From positions 111,248,121-111,312,120 of the forward strand of contig NC_091125.1 in NCBI RefSeq assembly GCF_040183065.1: 64,000 nucleotides of DNA, given 5' to 3'. Position numbers and translations under genes: made by a program. This document shows, one piece after another, positions 13,026 through 26,116 of the stretch. How positions within the stretch are numbered: the stretch's first letter is position 1; every line of letters starts with the position of its first letter. This DNA comes from Periplaneta americana. Its lineage: Eukaryota; Arthropoda; Insecta; Blattodea; Blattidae. Below the pieces are notes generated by a model. The model worked only from the letters and a program-made list of their open reading frames with translations, searched no databases and was not told the DNA's origin.

Positions 13026-16000
13026 AAAAACTTCTACAAAGTGCATTAATATTGAATTAGTTTTTATTTTTCATATTTTCCCCCTAGTAGAACATTTTTA
13101 AATGTGTGTAGCATGCAGCAGAAGACACTCGCTCGTTGATCAACTCACTACTGCCAGCGTGACGATGTGCGCGATGATGCACTCTTCTTCCTTATCCTCC
13201 TCTCTCTTCGTCTTCACCTTCTGTCATTCACATTCTCTGTGAGCTTTTCACATGTGTTTTCAAGAAATGTCAGCAGCGATTAATTAATTTCTGTTGTTGC
13301 TTCATACGAATCGAGGTTGCTGCGCACTCTGAGATGCTCCTTGGCTGGGTTACAATTCCCAGGGAGAGCGGCCATCAGTTTGAGTTTAGTATGCTGATTG
13401 TATTTTTATTCAGACCTCTGTTTGATTTTTAAAATGTAAAATATTGTTGATATATTTTTAACGTAATGTTAATGACTGTTTTCTTATGATTTATTGAGGC
13501 TGTTATATAATGTGAGCATGCATGAGTTGCCAGATGTGTGGGAACATTTATGATGTACAGAACAAAGACTTGCTTTCATTTGTTTACAATAGTTTTCTTT
13601 TAATTTGAGGTGCCTTTTGTAACAGACATTGGAAAACGTGAACTAGAAGTGTAACTTATAGATGTGATGAAGAAGTGAAGACAAGTTGTTTTCCTGTAGG
13701 TTGAGAGGTATCAGACTGATAGCGAGAGAGCACTTTTAAGAGGACTGAATGCCAAAGAGGCCATAATATTGTTAATAGATGACATCTCTATGTGAAGTTT
13801 TGTATTGAACGTAAGTGTCTTTGGATTCCATCTATGAGTATTTTGTCAGAATTGGTAGTTTTATTCATGACAAAAGCAAACCTCTAGTTGTTGGTGTTTT
13901 GGGTAAGGTTATAAAAAACAAAATTTGAATTAGCAGGTAGGCTAAAATTATCAAAAGTACTTAGTTTTCCCTTTTACACTTGCAGAGTCATAGATACCTG
14001 TCTATTAGAGCAATATTGAAAGTACGACATTTTGTGGGTAACATTTTTAATACACTTAATGTTTTAGAAATGAAACAGGCTACGATAAATTATATGAATG
14101 GTGTCAAAATCTTAATAACTTCAATATTTATTTTCTTGAATTATGTGATTAGAATACAAGATGTATATATGAAACAGAGAAACCTTAGCAACAAGAATTT
14201 TAAAAGATTTTTTATGAACTTCTTATGATTTACTTGTGTCATAATAAGCACTTACAGCATGTATTTCTTGTATTTTATAAAAACGGTTGGAACTGTTACA
14301 GATTACATAATATTGATCCAACTTTTATTCGTTCATGCCATCTCCATATTTATTTTATTTTTATGCATCCAGTATTTAATATACTGCATTAAAAAGATAG
14401 AATTGTCAACTACACTCCTTACAGTGTAGCATCATGTCTTGGACTGGCAATATGAAATGCTCACCGAAGGAACAAAATGAAATTTCTGCTGGTTGTGGGA
14501 CCGGTGCCTATCCAGCATCGTGATGAATTTGGGGAAGTTACAGTGCTACAGTGAATAGCAAATCCGATTTCATAAGCTAGCATATACAGCTAGGGGAATC
14601 ATCATACTGACCATACATCACCCCTGTATTGGTTGGGTGATTGTTCACAACATTTGGTTGGTTAGCTTTGGCTCTCCATATGATTTAATTTTATACTGCT
14701 AATTATAACTGTATGCTGGTATAGTGGTTAACCATGTCATGAGAATTGATTTGTATAAGTCACCCATTTCACTTTCACATGCTATTGAATATGGGTCATT
14801 TCTATGGACTTCAGATTAAAATCTGCCAGTATCCTGTCCATAACATGATTTACCGTACTTATACTCCATATTGCTATTGAGCGAGAACTCACTTTTTTTT
14901 TCTTTTAAGTTTTGTATTTCATGAAGCTACGTCCTCTTCCAGCATTATGAATTCATTTTAATAACACCACATCCAAATCTGCCTATTCGAGTTGCTTACT
15001 AGTAAACAGAAACTTCAAAAGGGAATACTACTGTCAACTGCCTATATTTCATTCTAGTAAGTTTTAAACCAATTAAGTACAACATAGCATAAAATACAAT
15101 TATTATAGCTACAGGTTGGCATGAAAAAAATACTCGTACTTACTAGATATGTTAGAAGTGTGCCCAGTGTTTGGTTAATATGAACAGAAATACAGTTATA
15201 TGTTAGCATGAAAGGAACATTGTTCTACATATGCCACAAATTCTTGTTTTGCCAGGGGAAAGATCTTAATGAATTTAAAGGCTCACGAAATCATTCCAGA
15301 TAATATGAAAGTAGTAATTTTTTTTTAATATATTGGGTGACACAAAAAGTATTTGACAATGTGAAGTAGCAAAATTCACTTACATTGAATATAAACTTGC
15401 AGTTAATCAAATATTTATCTCAGTTAAACATTAAGTTTCATGCATTCTTAAAATTTTACATGATTGGGACTCCTGTATAATAATACTGAATCATTGATTT
15501 TAATTTAACAGCGTGTGGAGCATGCATTGCTATAACAGTTAAGCTTAACCACAGTTGTAGGTTCAAAATCCTGCATTATGCTTTACCATTTGCCTGTTGT
15601 CAGTGTGAAGTCTTCGATGGAGGTCAATCGTCATGCCAACCATATGTTGTGAAAATTTCATGTGTTCCTTTCGTGTAAGGTAGAAAGAACACAAAACGGG
15701 GAGGGTGGGAGAGGGGTCAATATAGAAATGCTTTTCATCCAGTTATTTACTTAAATTGGTTTGTACAGTTTAAGAAATGGCATCAAACTTTCTCCAGTTT
15801 ATGAGCTCTACGCTATAATTCTTTCATGATTCTGTTATACACACTTTGTTATGGCAGAACTATAATCTCATGTAGCTTCTAGAATTTTGTAATATTTGTG
15901 CCTTCATAGCCTTTGTAAACAGTGAATTCTGTAAGATGAGTGATTCATTATGGCATGATGAAACAATTGCAATTTGATGTCTGAGATAATTATAGAATTT

Positions 16001-17668
16001 GGAGATCTTAATCACTCTTTACAGAATATGTTTATATGTGAGCACTAAAATTTATAAAGTATGGATAATACTTTGCAATTGCCATGAGTGACTCAGGGTT
16101 AGAAGAAATGTGCCTCAAAATTTCAACTGGTGTGTACATCTAGATAACTTGTATTTGTGTCGTACTGATAAATTGGGGAGACAAGGCAATGAATTAGTTA
16201 TACCTTTTCTTATTTGCCACGATTTGGATTCTGTGGTATAAATATGAACTTCTGAAACATTTTTTAATTCTTTTATTTTATATTGTTGGAATCTGTAATG
16301 TCTGTAGTAATTACTTTGATAAAACGTAGTATACTATAAGACAATTTATACATCATCGTGCTGCAATATATTTCAAAGTAATAGGTGTTTACTTTACTTT
16401 TTACTGACTCTTCACAAGAACCCAACACATAACCTAAATGTACTTGTGCTGATTTCCTGATGTTAATGTGTCCTACATTGTCTCAGCCCACCAAATTTTC
16501 GTTCTCATCATCATACTATACTGTAACTCGATGACTTAAGTTTAATAAATAAATAAATAAATGAACAAATAAATTGAATGCTTAGTGGTAAAATTTGTGG
16601 TAAGTGAGTTAATGTCGCATCAAAAGATTTATTCTTTCATTACAAGTATCAGAATATATATTGTGAACTTGGTCTTTTGTTTTCTTAAAAAGTTGAACAC
16701 AACTCAAAATAATAGATCTTATTAATCTTGTGTTATATTATTTCGGCACAGCATACTGTTTTTTTCTTGTTATTAAATACTTTAGCAAAAAATATAACAA
16801 TTTCTCATGCAAACATTGCAGTATTAGTAATAATTTAAATTATAAATTATCCTTGAGATTTACATATGAACCAAGGTTTGTTTAAAATTATTCAGAAATT
16901 AGAAGTTATTATACCAACTATAGAACAGACTGAAAGAGTAAAGTATGCATTTTTTTTTTTTTTCAAAATTGTTCATATACTTAGATGTATACTGTAGTGT
17001 AAAAAATAGACGTTTTTCATTACTTTTAATATTGAATCTAAAAACATTAGTAATAGTTACTGTATATGTATGAAATGTATAGTGATTCAAATTCATTGAT
17101 AAATATTTAAATTGTACATACAGTAATTTTTGGCATATTACCATAATAAGAAAAATACTCCTAAACAAAAATTTTATTAATTGTAATACAGGTAACTTAA
17201 GTTTTTATATTTAATAGTAATTGATACTTTCGTACCTGTGTTGGCCAATTTACACTTTGAATTTGTTACTAAACCTTAAAAAATAACAAATGTTTACCTA
17301 TTAGATTCAAGTATTTCAGAAGGCAAGTACTTTGAAGTTGTAACTTTCAAAATTAAGTGCTTGTGTTACTAAAAAATGCTACATGTCCTTGTTGTTACTT
17401 CGGGTTATTTTTGCCTAGGAATCACACATTTTAATGAAATAAATTTTTACTGCCCTATTTTTTATTAAAAACAGTGTCCGAAGACAAGCACTATTTCTGT
17501 TATAAAAATGATTATTTTTTAAAATGGTACTAAGTTTCACATTTACCAAAAAATTCTTTAAAGCACTGTGCTCACCATGGACAGGAATCGGGTGTGCCCT
17601 GGGCGAGGTGGCATGGACTGGGCAGGTGAGGAGTTCAATGGCGGCCACACAATCTCTAATCTCCAAGT
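13026..17668. other. Gene-free AT-rich stretch
   Basis: No supported coding exon was seen. A weak tRNA-like B-box (AGGTTCAAAATCC, about 15.57 kb) may mark a decayed SINE. A short AATA/AAAT-rich tract lies near 16.54 kb. Confidence 0.5.
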
Positions 17669-17881
17669 GTAGGGGTTCTTAACCTGGGGTCCATGGACCC
17701 TTTAGAGGTCCTTGGATGGGCTTCAGGGGATCCATGAAAGTCACATAAAATTAACATGTATATTCACTGTATTGTTTCAATGTAAAAAGCAGAAGCATAT
17801 CTAAATTATTGTTTCACGCTTTTTTTTTCTATGGAGATTTTCGAAGGGGTCCGTGACTCAAAAAAGATTAAGAACTACTGT
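17669..17881. mobile_element. hAT-like MITE remnant
   Basis: The left end reads GGGGTTCTTAACCTGGGGTCC and the right end, reversed, CAGTAGTTCTTAATCTTTTT. Related strings (GGTCCATGGACC, GGTCCGTGACTC) lie inside both ends. This is the layout of short hAT derivatives. No 8-bp duplication could be matched, so the edges are approximate. Confidence 0.45.
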
Positions 17882-18313
17882 CCTATTGGGATTGATAAGA
17901 ATATTTTATCACTTTATTTCAATATTATGTCTTTTAATAAAATTTGAGAGTTGTATTTATAATATATTTACATTATCTAAACAACAAAATATTTTTCTTT
18001 ATCCTTTTTTTTTTTATGTTTTTGACAGTAATATTTAATTAGGCCTACTTCATTTCAATTTATCTTTTCAAATTAGAGAGTTGTTTTTACAATATATTTA
18101 CATTATCTGCAGAACGAAATGTTATCATTTTGCTTTATGTATTTTCTTATATGTTTTTTTTTTTGTGTTTTGCAATAAGCAAGGAAATGTCTGAAACAAT
18201 AATTTACTTTCCTAAAACAACTTACTTCATTCACGACAGATTGCTTTAAATTTTCTGTTAGTTGCGTATACTCATCTCAAACAGTACTATTATATGTTTG
18301 AGCATGCCTGATA

Positions 18314-18330
18314 TTGTAGTCTGGCTCAAC

Positions 18331-18371
<41 letters not shown>

Positions 18372-18385
18372 GAGCCAGACTACAA
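18314..18385. repeat. (TA)n-centred inverted repeat
   Basis: Arms TTGTAGTCTGGCTCAACG and its complement (one mismatch) flank about 13 TA units. It is followed at 18386-18440 by a second TA tract and a long T run. It could form a hairpin or cruciform. Confidence 0.85.
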
Positions 18386-18396
18386 AAAAAAATATA

Positions 18397-18439
<43 letters not shown>

Positions 18440-18440
18440 A

Positions 18441-21400
18441 CTATAACAGAGTGTCCATATACTAAGCATTTGCCATGTTGAACAGAAAGAAGCCGTTCCT
18501 CTCATTGGGAATCTTGCATCACTTAAGTTGCAGTGTCAGTACTCGTTTTGTTCCCTTTGTAAACGGTTCTCTTATTGTAGCATAAAATACTTCAGTCTCC
18601 AGTAATTTCATTCCTATATAATATTATTTTACGTTTAATCTGTACTTCAGGAATTAATACTTTCTTTGTTCTTAAATTTTACAATAAATTGTCCTATCTT
18701 TATTAATGTTTTAGTACTTTGATTTTATTGTAACTGTAAATTTAATATTAATTTTAATTTTCATTGTATTCTCGATATAACAAAGGAAGACATAAATAAA
18801 TAAAGAAGTAAAGAAATGAAGAAAGAAGAAAAAAACAAATAAATTAAAGAAAGAATGAATGAAATAAGTCTGGTAACTAAATAAGTAACTGAGTAAATAA
18901 ATTAACAAGTAAATTAATACCGTATCAGTAGACCTATCCATTTTACAAATCACCAACGATACTACTGCTTGGTTATACTAGGTTTGAGGGTGCGAAACTG
19001 TCTATTGACATGTGCAGCAGGTTTCCAGCTCACGCTCACCTAGTGCCCACTGTGAGCACGTCTGCTTTAAAACTTAGAGCAAATTATAATCGAAGTAGGA
19101 AATTCTTTAGAAATTCGTTACATAACTAACTAAATATGTTCCATGTCTAAAAATTTTGAATATATTTAGAATAAATAGTCTTTTATAATTACTTGCCATA
19201 TAAAAATATATGAAGGAGTGAGAATTATATAGTCCTAAACCACACAGACAAAATTTTACGAGACAACATATTAAATGTTTAGAGTACAATGCTATTAGAT
19301 GCGGTATCATAATTTCTTCGGCATGTACTTTCGTCATTTGTTGAGTAATTTTTGTAATATTTTACTAGTAGCTTCTTCACATGAACTCGTACCAAAAAAA
19401 AAAAAAAACATTTTTGTTAAAAGTGTGGCTTTGGACTATCTCATTCTCACCCCTTCATATATTATGCATACCACCCAGTAACAACAGGAAGAAATAAAAA
19501 TTCAACAATATAGAAATAATTACGATTTCAGTAGAGGAAGCGCAAAGAAAGCTTGCCCATTTGACTGATGTGCAGAAAACGATATTCGGTCCTCGTGCCG
19601 CCATGCTCGTTACAGGGCTGCTATGAATCACCTAATGCTGATTACAGGGCGCATTCGAAAGCGCGGTCTTGAGCTGTTCGTATTGCGGAGTGTATTGTGC
19701 AGAGCGGGTAGAAGCCAGCGTGTGCGTTACATTTTCTGCGTTTTATCCCTGATATCTGTAGTTTTATGTAGTTCAAAATGTGTTTGTTAAATAACAGAGT
19801 TTTGTATAACATTCTATGTACTTAACAATGCCCCTGTTTCGCTCTAAATTAGGAAGTGCTAATAAAACATTACACAGTCAGACTAGGGAATTATTTATAA
19901 CGTTTATAAATTTATGAAAAACGAAAGAGGCTCCGCTCGTAACGTAAAGATTATATACAGATTAAAATAAACCGACCATAGTACCCTAATTATCGGAACA
20001 TTTTAATAAAATCACATAGTATTAGTGTTTTATTACAACGTCAAATATCAATTATTACACGATTACATATTTCATATAACATCTTTGTAATTTCATTCAG
20101 TGATTTTATATGTAAAAGAATTCGTGCTTCTGTATTTTCAACAATGTTATGTTACTAGTTACTCTGCAACAAGGTTTACATTACGTTACATGCGCTGTGA
20201 TAAATCTCACTCAAAACATCAAGCCAGCAGACGACTGAGAACTGCCAATGGAATCGAAGCGAGGTCGAGTGCACCCGAACGTTTCCGAAAGTTCGCGCAG
20301 CTTTCCGTGGCAAGCTCTTCTTGCGTTACCTCTATCTTATTGTTTAATGATGCGTTTTTTAGTTATGTTGGGTTCTTGCGATGGTAATAAACTTCGTGCA
20401 TAATTTACATGAACGAAAATCAGTTCATGTTACAAGATTTTTTTTAAGTGTATTCGTGTTTAAACCTATAAATTTAAGTTTCAAAATGATCTACATAGAA
20501 AACTTTACACTCTGTAATTTCTTTCATTTTAAATTTACTGCTTTTAAGTGCTAGAAGTTTATACATGATAGTGTGGTAATATTTTTTCTTCTTGAAATAA
20601 AAATATTACCATTTGTGACTGAAAATTTGTAAATAGCTATTTTAACTGGACATCTCAAAAGTCACATCTGTAATAGGAGATATAAATATTTATACATATA
20701 TATATCTGTACAAAACAGTAATTCTGCTCAGGAAATATAATCCAGCCTCTCAGAAATTTTTACACAATTAGTTTCACCCTTCAATAGAATTAGTAAAATT
20801 GGTAATTGGAACTTTTACGAGGCCTTGTCTTTGCAATTGACAAAGCTCATGCATGCTGTCACTAATGTATTTTTAATATTTTACTACTGTATATGTACTG
20901 TTACACGGAGGCTTGTTGCATTGATTTAGTGCATAAGTAATTTATTTTACATTGTATTATATCAACAGACGGTGGCCTCTCTCCCTTACAGAGCTTAACA
21001 TTGACAAGTGTGAAAATACCGATCACAAGCCTTTGATTTTTTTTTTGTCTTGCCAGTTGCTTTAAGCTTAAAAAAATCTTACACAGTTCTCTTATTAATG
21101 CTGTCTTACTGCTAGGAATTAGGCATTTCTTTATTTAAGAAATTGAACTGGAACTGGAAAGACTTGGTTACATTCCAACCTGTCATTTATTTGTTATTTT
21201 TGGTTGGTCTGGGTTGTGATTGGTGTTTATACAGATGTTACTCATGTGTATTGGTAGATATTTATGTAAAGCACCACAGCTTCTCACCATGCAGAAAGCC
21301 CTCGGTAATTCATGGGTATACAACTTTTTTGTCCGAGTAATTAATTCATTGCAGCAAATTATTAATTGTTTCTGGCTATGAAAATGACTTTCTATAAAAT

Positions 21401-24189
21401 TACCTGTACCTTGATTTAGAACACAGAAAATATAAAGAGAGAAACTTTGTTCCCTAGTTCAAACTGTAGTCTTCCAATTGAAGGATACATAGCCATAATA
21501 TTTCCTCAGCTAACTCTGCCTAAACATTTTTTGCTTCTTTCATTTATTGATCCCAGGGAGAAGCAGGTGTTACTGAATGACAAGTGAAGTACTGCGTGGC
21601 AACCTCGGAGCACCGTTGTCGTCTCAAAGTCTGTTGTTATGTGATGATGAAGTACAAAAATCCCTGTTTGTTATGATGATTACAACTGTACTATTTACTA
21701 CTGTTCTATGTGTTGTACTCAAGAAACACACTTGCTCCTCGGACTTGGCGGACAGGACAGCAGGCAGGCAGATACAACAATATTTTGTAAAAAAAAACAC
21801 ATGAAAAGGAAATGTAAACAAAATGCACATACATAGAAGGCTGAGACTGGACGCACTCTGATGTGGTTCAGAGTGACAAGTTTTCTTTCTGCGTGCAAAA
21901 TGTGCAATTATTTTTTGTACTGGTGGTTGTGAACTGTGGACTGAACCAACGAGTGTGCAGGGGGGGGGGTTGGGTTGCAGCAGTTGTTTTAATAAATAAA
22001 CCAAAGCATGTTTGTAAATGATGTACAGAGGACTATATGTAGGGTAGTTGGTTAGCATTCGGGAAAATAATTTTTTTATGTAGTAAGAAGGTACGTCTGA
22101 CAAAACAAAACACAAAATGGGGATTAGTCAGCGGAGCAACTGGACTGCACTCGTAGCATGTCGACGGCTGTTTTAACTAGAGAAGAATGTAGAGCAACAC
22201 CCACTTCAGAAATGTAAATTCGGTTAATATTTTTGTATACATATTCTTAACCAGTCCAATACCGACTGAAGTCGGAGCGGCACGTGTTATTTTTTCTAGC
22301 CTGCCTGGCCGAAATGGGTCAAGTGTGCAACTGTAAAGAAAGAGAGCTATTTGTATCTTTATGTGTAAGTAATTATAATTACTCTTCCTGTTCGCATCTT
22401 GGTTATTGTATACATGATTGTTCATTTTATGTCGCGTTTGGGAGTGGCACGTGGATCGGTTAGCAAGGTACATATGGCTGCTCGCCCGCCCGCCTCCGCT
22501 TGTAGAAGATGCACTCTTCATGAAGAGAGTGCTTGTAGTAGGAAGGGAGAGGCTAGCCACAGTTTAGCCTCAACCGAACCATTGCCTCAGGATATTCAGT
22601 CTTCTCTGCTTTCAACGCGTAACATACCACTCTCTTGCCCCTTTGCTCCCCCTTTTTTATTATTGTTTTGTTAATCTCTGCTTCCGTTCCGATGGAGCGG
22701 CCGTCATTGTGTTCACAGCCCGCGCGCGAGGTGTCGTTCCCAGTCTGGTCAGTTTTACATTCATCCAACACTTTGGGACGTGTGCGTGTGTGACTAACTA
22801 ACAAGTTTTAAGTTCCTGTAGGCCAATCATGTGTACAGTTTTATAACAATGCTATTATGATGTTGGAGCACACCACTCGCCCACCCGCCTCAATAATTGG
22901 TTTCTGAAATATCTCATTTGGAGAAAGAAAGGTGCACGGACTCATTTGGATATTACACTGTTACCTGGCATTTAACACCTGATCTTGTATTATTGTGTTT
23001 TTGTACATGAACTATTTCAGTCAGTACTCATGTTATTAGTTTGTATCACAAGACAGAATTATAGAAAGGCCCAGGAAAATATTTCATTTTTCCTGCCATG
23101 GGATTTTTATTAGTTATTAATAAAGTTGATGATAACAAAAGTACTGTTTTGCTGAACACAAGTTTTGTTTGGCTGATTATTTTGCAAAATGTTAATATCA
23201 GATTTTGCCATTGCAAAGCCATACAGGCAATAAAAATTATAATATTGTAAAATATTATTTTCCTTGTCTCACGTATTGAAGTTCTCCATTTATATAACCT
23301 TCTATGTATCCTTTGTCTCCTATCAACACGTCCAGTTTGTGGAAGGAAGATAGGAACAGTGGCTTTGTACCATTAAGTTGGAGGATGACAAAATTCCAAA
23401 TCCTAAACATTTGCACCAAGTATATCAGTGACTGTTCATTTCCTTCTTTACCTATCTGTGATTCCTTATTAATCCTTATATTCAACATGTTAGTATAAGT
23501 TCGAACCAGTTTGAAAGTCTGAAAGTGGGTAGTGCCATTGTTTAGATTGGAGGATGTGATTTTCTTGAATTTCACAGACAGTGTGATCCAGTGTACACGC
23601 ATGCACACAAGCACACCTCTACATCATTATATAATTCTTCTTAAAATTCTATGATATTAACATTTTTGGAAATCACCATTATATTAAATGTCCTTTGGAA
23701 AGGGATTCATTAAAATAGATTGCATTTTGTGAGAATGAAATATTTTTTTTAGCCATACACAGGATCCGAACAATTTAATCACTTCATGTTGTTTTACAGG
23801 GTAAAATAAAATTTTATTTACTTCTCTTCTACTACTTTCTTTTAGTTTGAGTTTCATTTTTGAAGATATATACTCTATGCTATTTTCCTGTATTTTTTTT
23901 ATTGTGATTCTCATTCGGTGTCATGCATTACTTCCACAAACTAATAGATTTAAGAGAAAAAATATATTATTTTATATAGTGTTAACATCATCATAGCCAC
24001 GTGCAATATCATAATTTTTTAATTCTATTTAAACATTTAATACTATATACAGATGTTGCTTCTTTATTACAGCATTTAGTACAGAGAAGGAAAACTTTTA
24101 GACAAGAGAGGAGCAATGACTAAAGAAAAGTATGCTTGGTTGATTAATAGAAATCGACCTGTAGGCGACATGTAGCTAATTTTTTTAAA
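18441..24189. other. Gene-free stretch with CpG-richer patches
   Basis: No supported gene was seen. About 19.55-19.76 kb and 20.16-20.34 kb are CpG-richer than their surroundings. About 21.55-22.80 kb is GC-richer, with a poly-G run near 21.96 kb and a CG-dense segment near 22.70 kb. These could be UTR, promoter or old repeats. A possible short alternative last exon at 21557 is discussed in the findings. Confidence 0.4.
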
Positions 24190-24710
24190 CTAAAATATAG
24201 CAGGCCCAAGCAAAAGGGGATGAACAAGAGAGATCGTTCTCAATGTATACAATTTTATGAGGAAATAAGCAGATTAGTCAAAAATAGGATACAGAAAGTA
24301 GCAGAGGCAAACAAGGTGTGTTTAACAAAGGTGAAGAGGTTTTTGTCTGAACAACATGGAACTGAAGGAAAATCAATTAGTGCATCAGAAAAGAAACAAT
24401 TGATGGTAAAAGACCGCTACTAATATTGATGAATTTGACAAATGAAAACGTGATACAACGAATGATTCACGAATTCCATCTTTTGCACAAAATTTCTCCT
24501 GCAATTCGAAGTTATTACCCATTCTACGTGAAATCATCATTAATTGGGAGGCACTAGTTTAAAGAGTATCTTAAGAGAGCTACAGTTCAAGTGTAAGAAA
24601 ACGAGAAAAAATAGAAGTGTACTGATCGAGAGGTAAAGAATATCATCCCTATCAGTCATAAAGTTTAGAGAGGAAGGCCGATCTGCCACCTATGAGAAGA
24701 TAGCTATATA
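24190..24710 (+). pseudogene. IS630/Tc1-mariner-type transposase remnant
   Basis: Broken frames carry a recognisable N-terminal half of an IS630-like DDE transposase common in insects. The order is a helical DNA-binding part (about 24220-24420), then NIDEFDK, VIQRMIHEFH, and after frame changes LRELQFKCKKTRKNRS and VLIER, ending with KFREEGR. At least two frameshifts and a stop are needed. The catalytic DDE half is absent. The remnant ends where the Tc1 element starts at a TA, and I could not see it resume beyond that element. Confidence 0.55.
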
Positions 24711-26116
24711 TGTACACTACTGTTTGTGAAAAGTGCAACACCCAGAAAGAATGGCGAATGACTCCAAACTCGGGAGCTGTGTAGAAGAGAGTACCATCAA
24801 TAATTGATTACATTTCCAGAGAGATGGCATACACACAGGCCCAACAGTGAGTTTCTTGTTAATCAGCAAGATCAGTGTTATGCCTTGCTCAATCAGTGCA
24901 GAGCTTCCAAACGAAGTGGAAACGTGAAAGCTAGTGCAGGTATGCCTCGTCGACGTAGAAGGGCGCAATATAAGCACGTGAGTGAGTTCGAACAGGGCAG
25001 AATGTTTGGTCTCTGGGAAGCAGGTTTGTTATACTGTGACATTTCGGCTGGTACAGGGCATGCTACTACGACAGTGATGTTTGTGTGCAACCAGTGGATA
25101 GAATAGGATCTTATGCAGAGACGAGCGGATACTGGACCACATAATTTGACCACAGCACGGGATGACTGCCATCTTGTCCGCATGGATGTGACTGACCTTA
25201 CAGCTTCATCAGTGCTGTTGAGTTGATGTTGGAGTACTGCAAAGGGTGTGGACCTGTCTGCATTAGTGGTTCGTCTTTTGAGGGCTGGACTAGTGGCTTG
25301 CATGCCATTGCATCAGCTTCCATTGTCCAGAAACCACCAACACCTCAGACTGCAATGGGCATGTGAACATCGTCACTGGCATGCTGAGTAGCAAAATGTA
25401 GTGTTTTCGGATGAGTCCCGCTTCAACTTGTCCTACAATGATGGCCGAATACGTGTTAGATGCTACCGTGGTGAACGCAATCTGAGAGCCTGCATTGTTG
25501 AGCGGCATAGCGGACTAACACCTAGTGTGATAGTTTGGAGTGCCATTGGATACACTATACGATCTCGTCTCCTAAGTATTCAGAGCAATCTGAACAGCAA
25601 CCACTACATCAGGGAGGTTTTAGAGCCCGAGGTACTGCCCCTCCTTCAGGCAACTCCGCATGCCATATTTCAGCAGGACATTGCCCGGCCACGTGTGGCG
25701 AGGATTGTGCAAGCCTTCTTCGAAGAACGACTGGTATCACTGCTTCCCTGGCCTGCACGTTCGCCAAACATGTCGCCCATTGAACATGTCTGGGATATGG
25801 TTGGTCAGAAACTTGTTCGTCATGGTCCTCCAGCACCTACTCTTGATGCTTTGTGGACTCACATACAAACTGCGTGGATGAAGATTCCTCAGGAACATAT
25901 CCAGGCCTTCTTTGATTCCATGCCACGATGGTTAGAGGCTCTGATTGCAGCGCATGGAGGCTTCACACCATACTGAAATCTTACAGTCACAGATCAGGTA
26001 CAGTTCTGTAATTCTAACCGTTTCTATATTGTCATGTATCTAATCTGTGGTATCGATTTCATTTCAGTCACATGTATCCTTCTTGGTGTTGCAATTTCCA
26101 CAAACATTAGTGTACA
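24711..26116 (+). mobile_element. Complete but inactive Tc1 element (DD34E)
   Basis: The element is 1406 bp with TA on each side. The terminal inverted repeats match at 35 of 40 positions and begin TGTACACTA. The single reading frame runs from ATG 24942 to about 25976 (about 344 codons, normal for Tc1) with no frameshift but three stops: TAG 25104, TGA 25224, TAG 25389. The N-terminal HTH part contains GRMFGLWEAGL. Catalytic residues are visible as FSDESRF, then QQD in FQQDIARPR, then E in SPIEHVW, with 34 residues between the last two acids. IARPR replaces the usual NARPH. Confidence 0.93.

Noticed and set aside
22177..22674. Frames in the GC-richer block near 22.4 kb
   Set aside because: No homology recognised and no consistent splice pair; kept only as a GC-rich note.
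24893..25303. Minus-strand frame over the Tc1 element
   Set aside because: Antisense of the transposase; DDE motifs read only on the plus strand.
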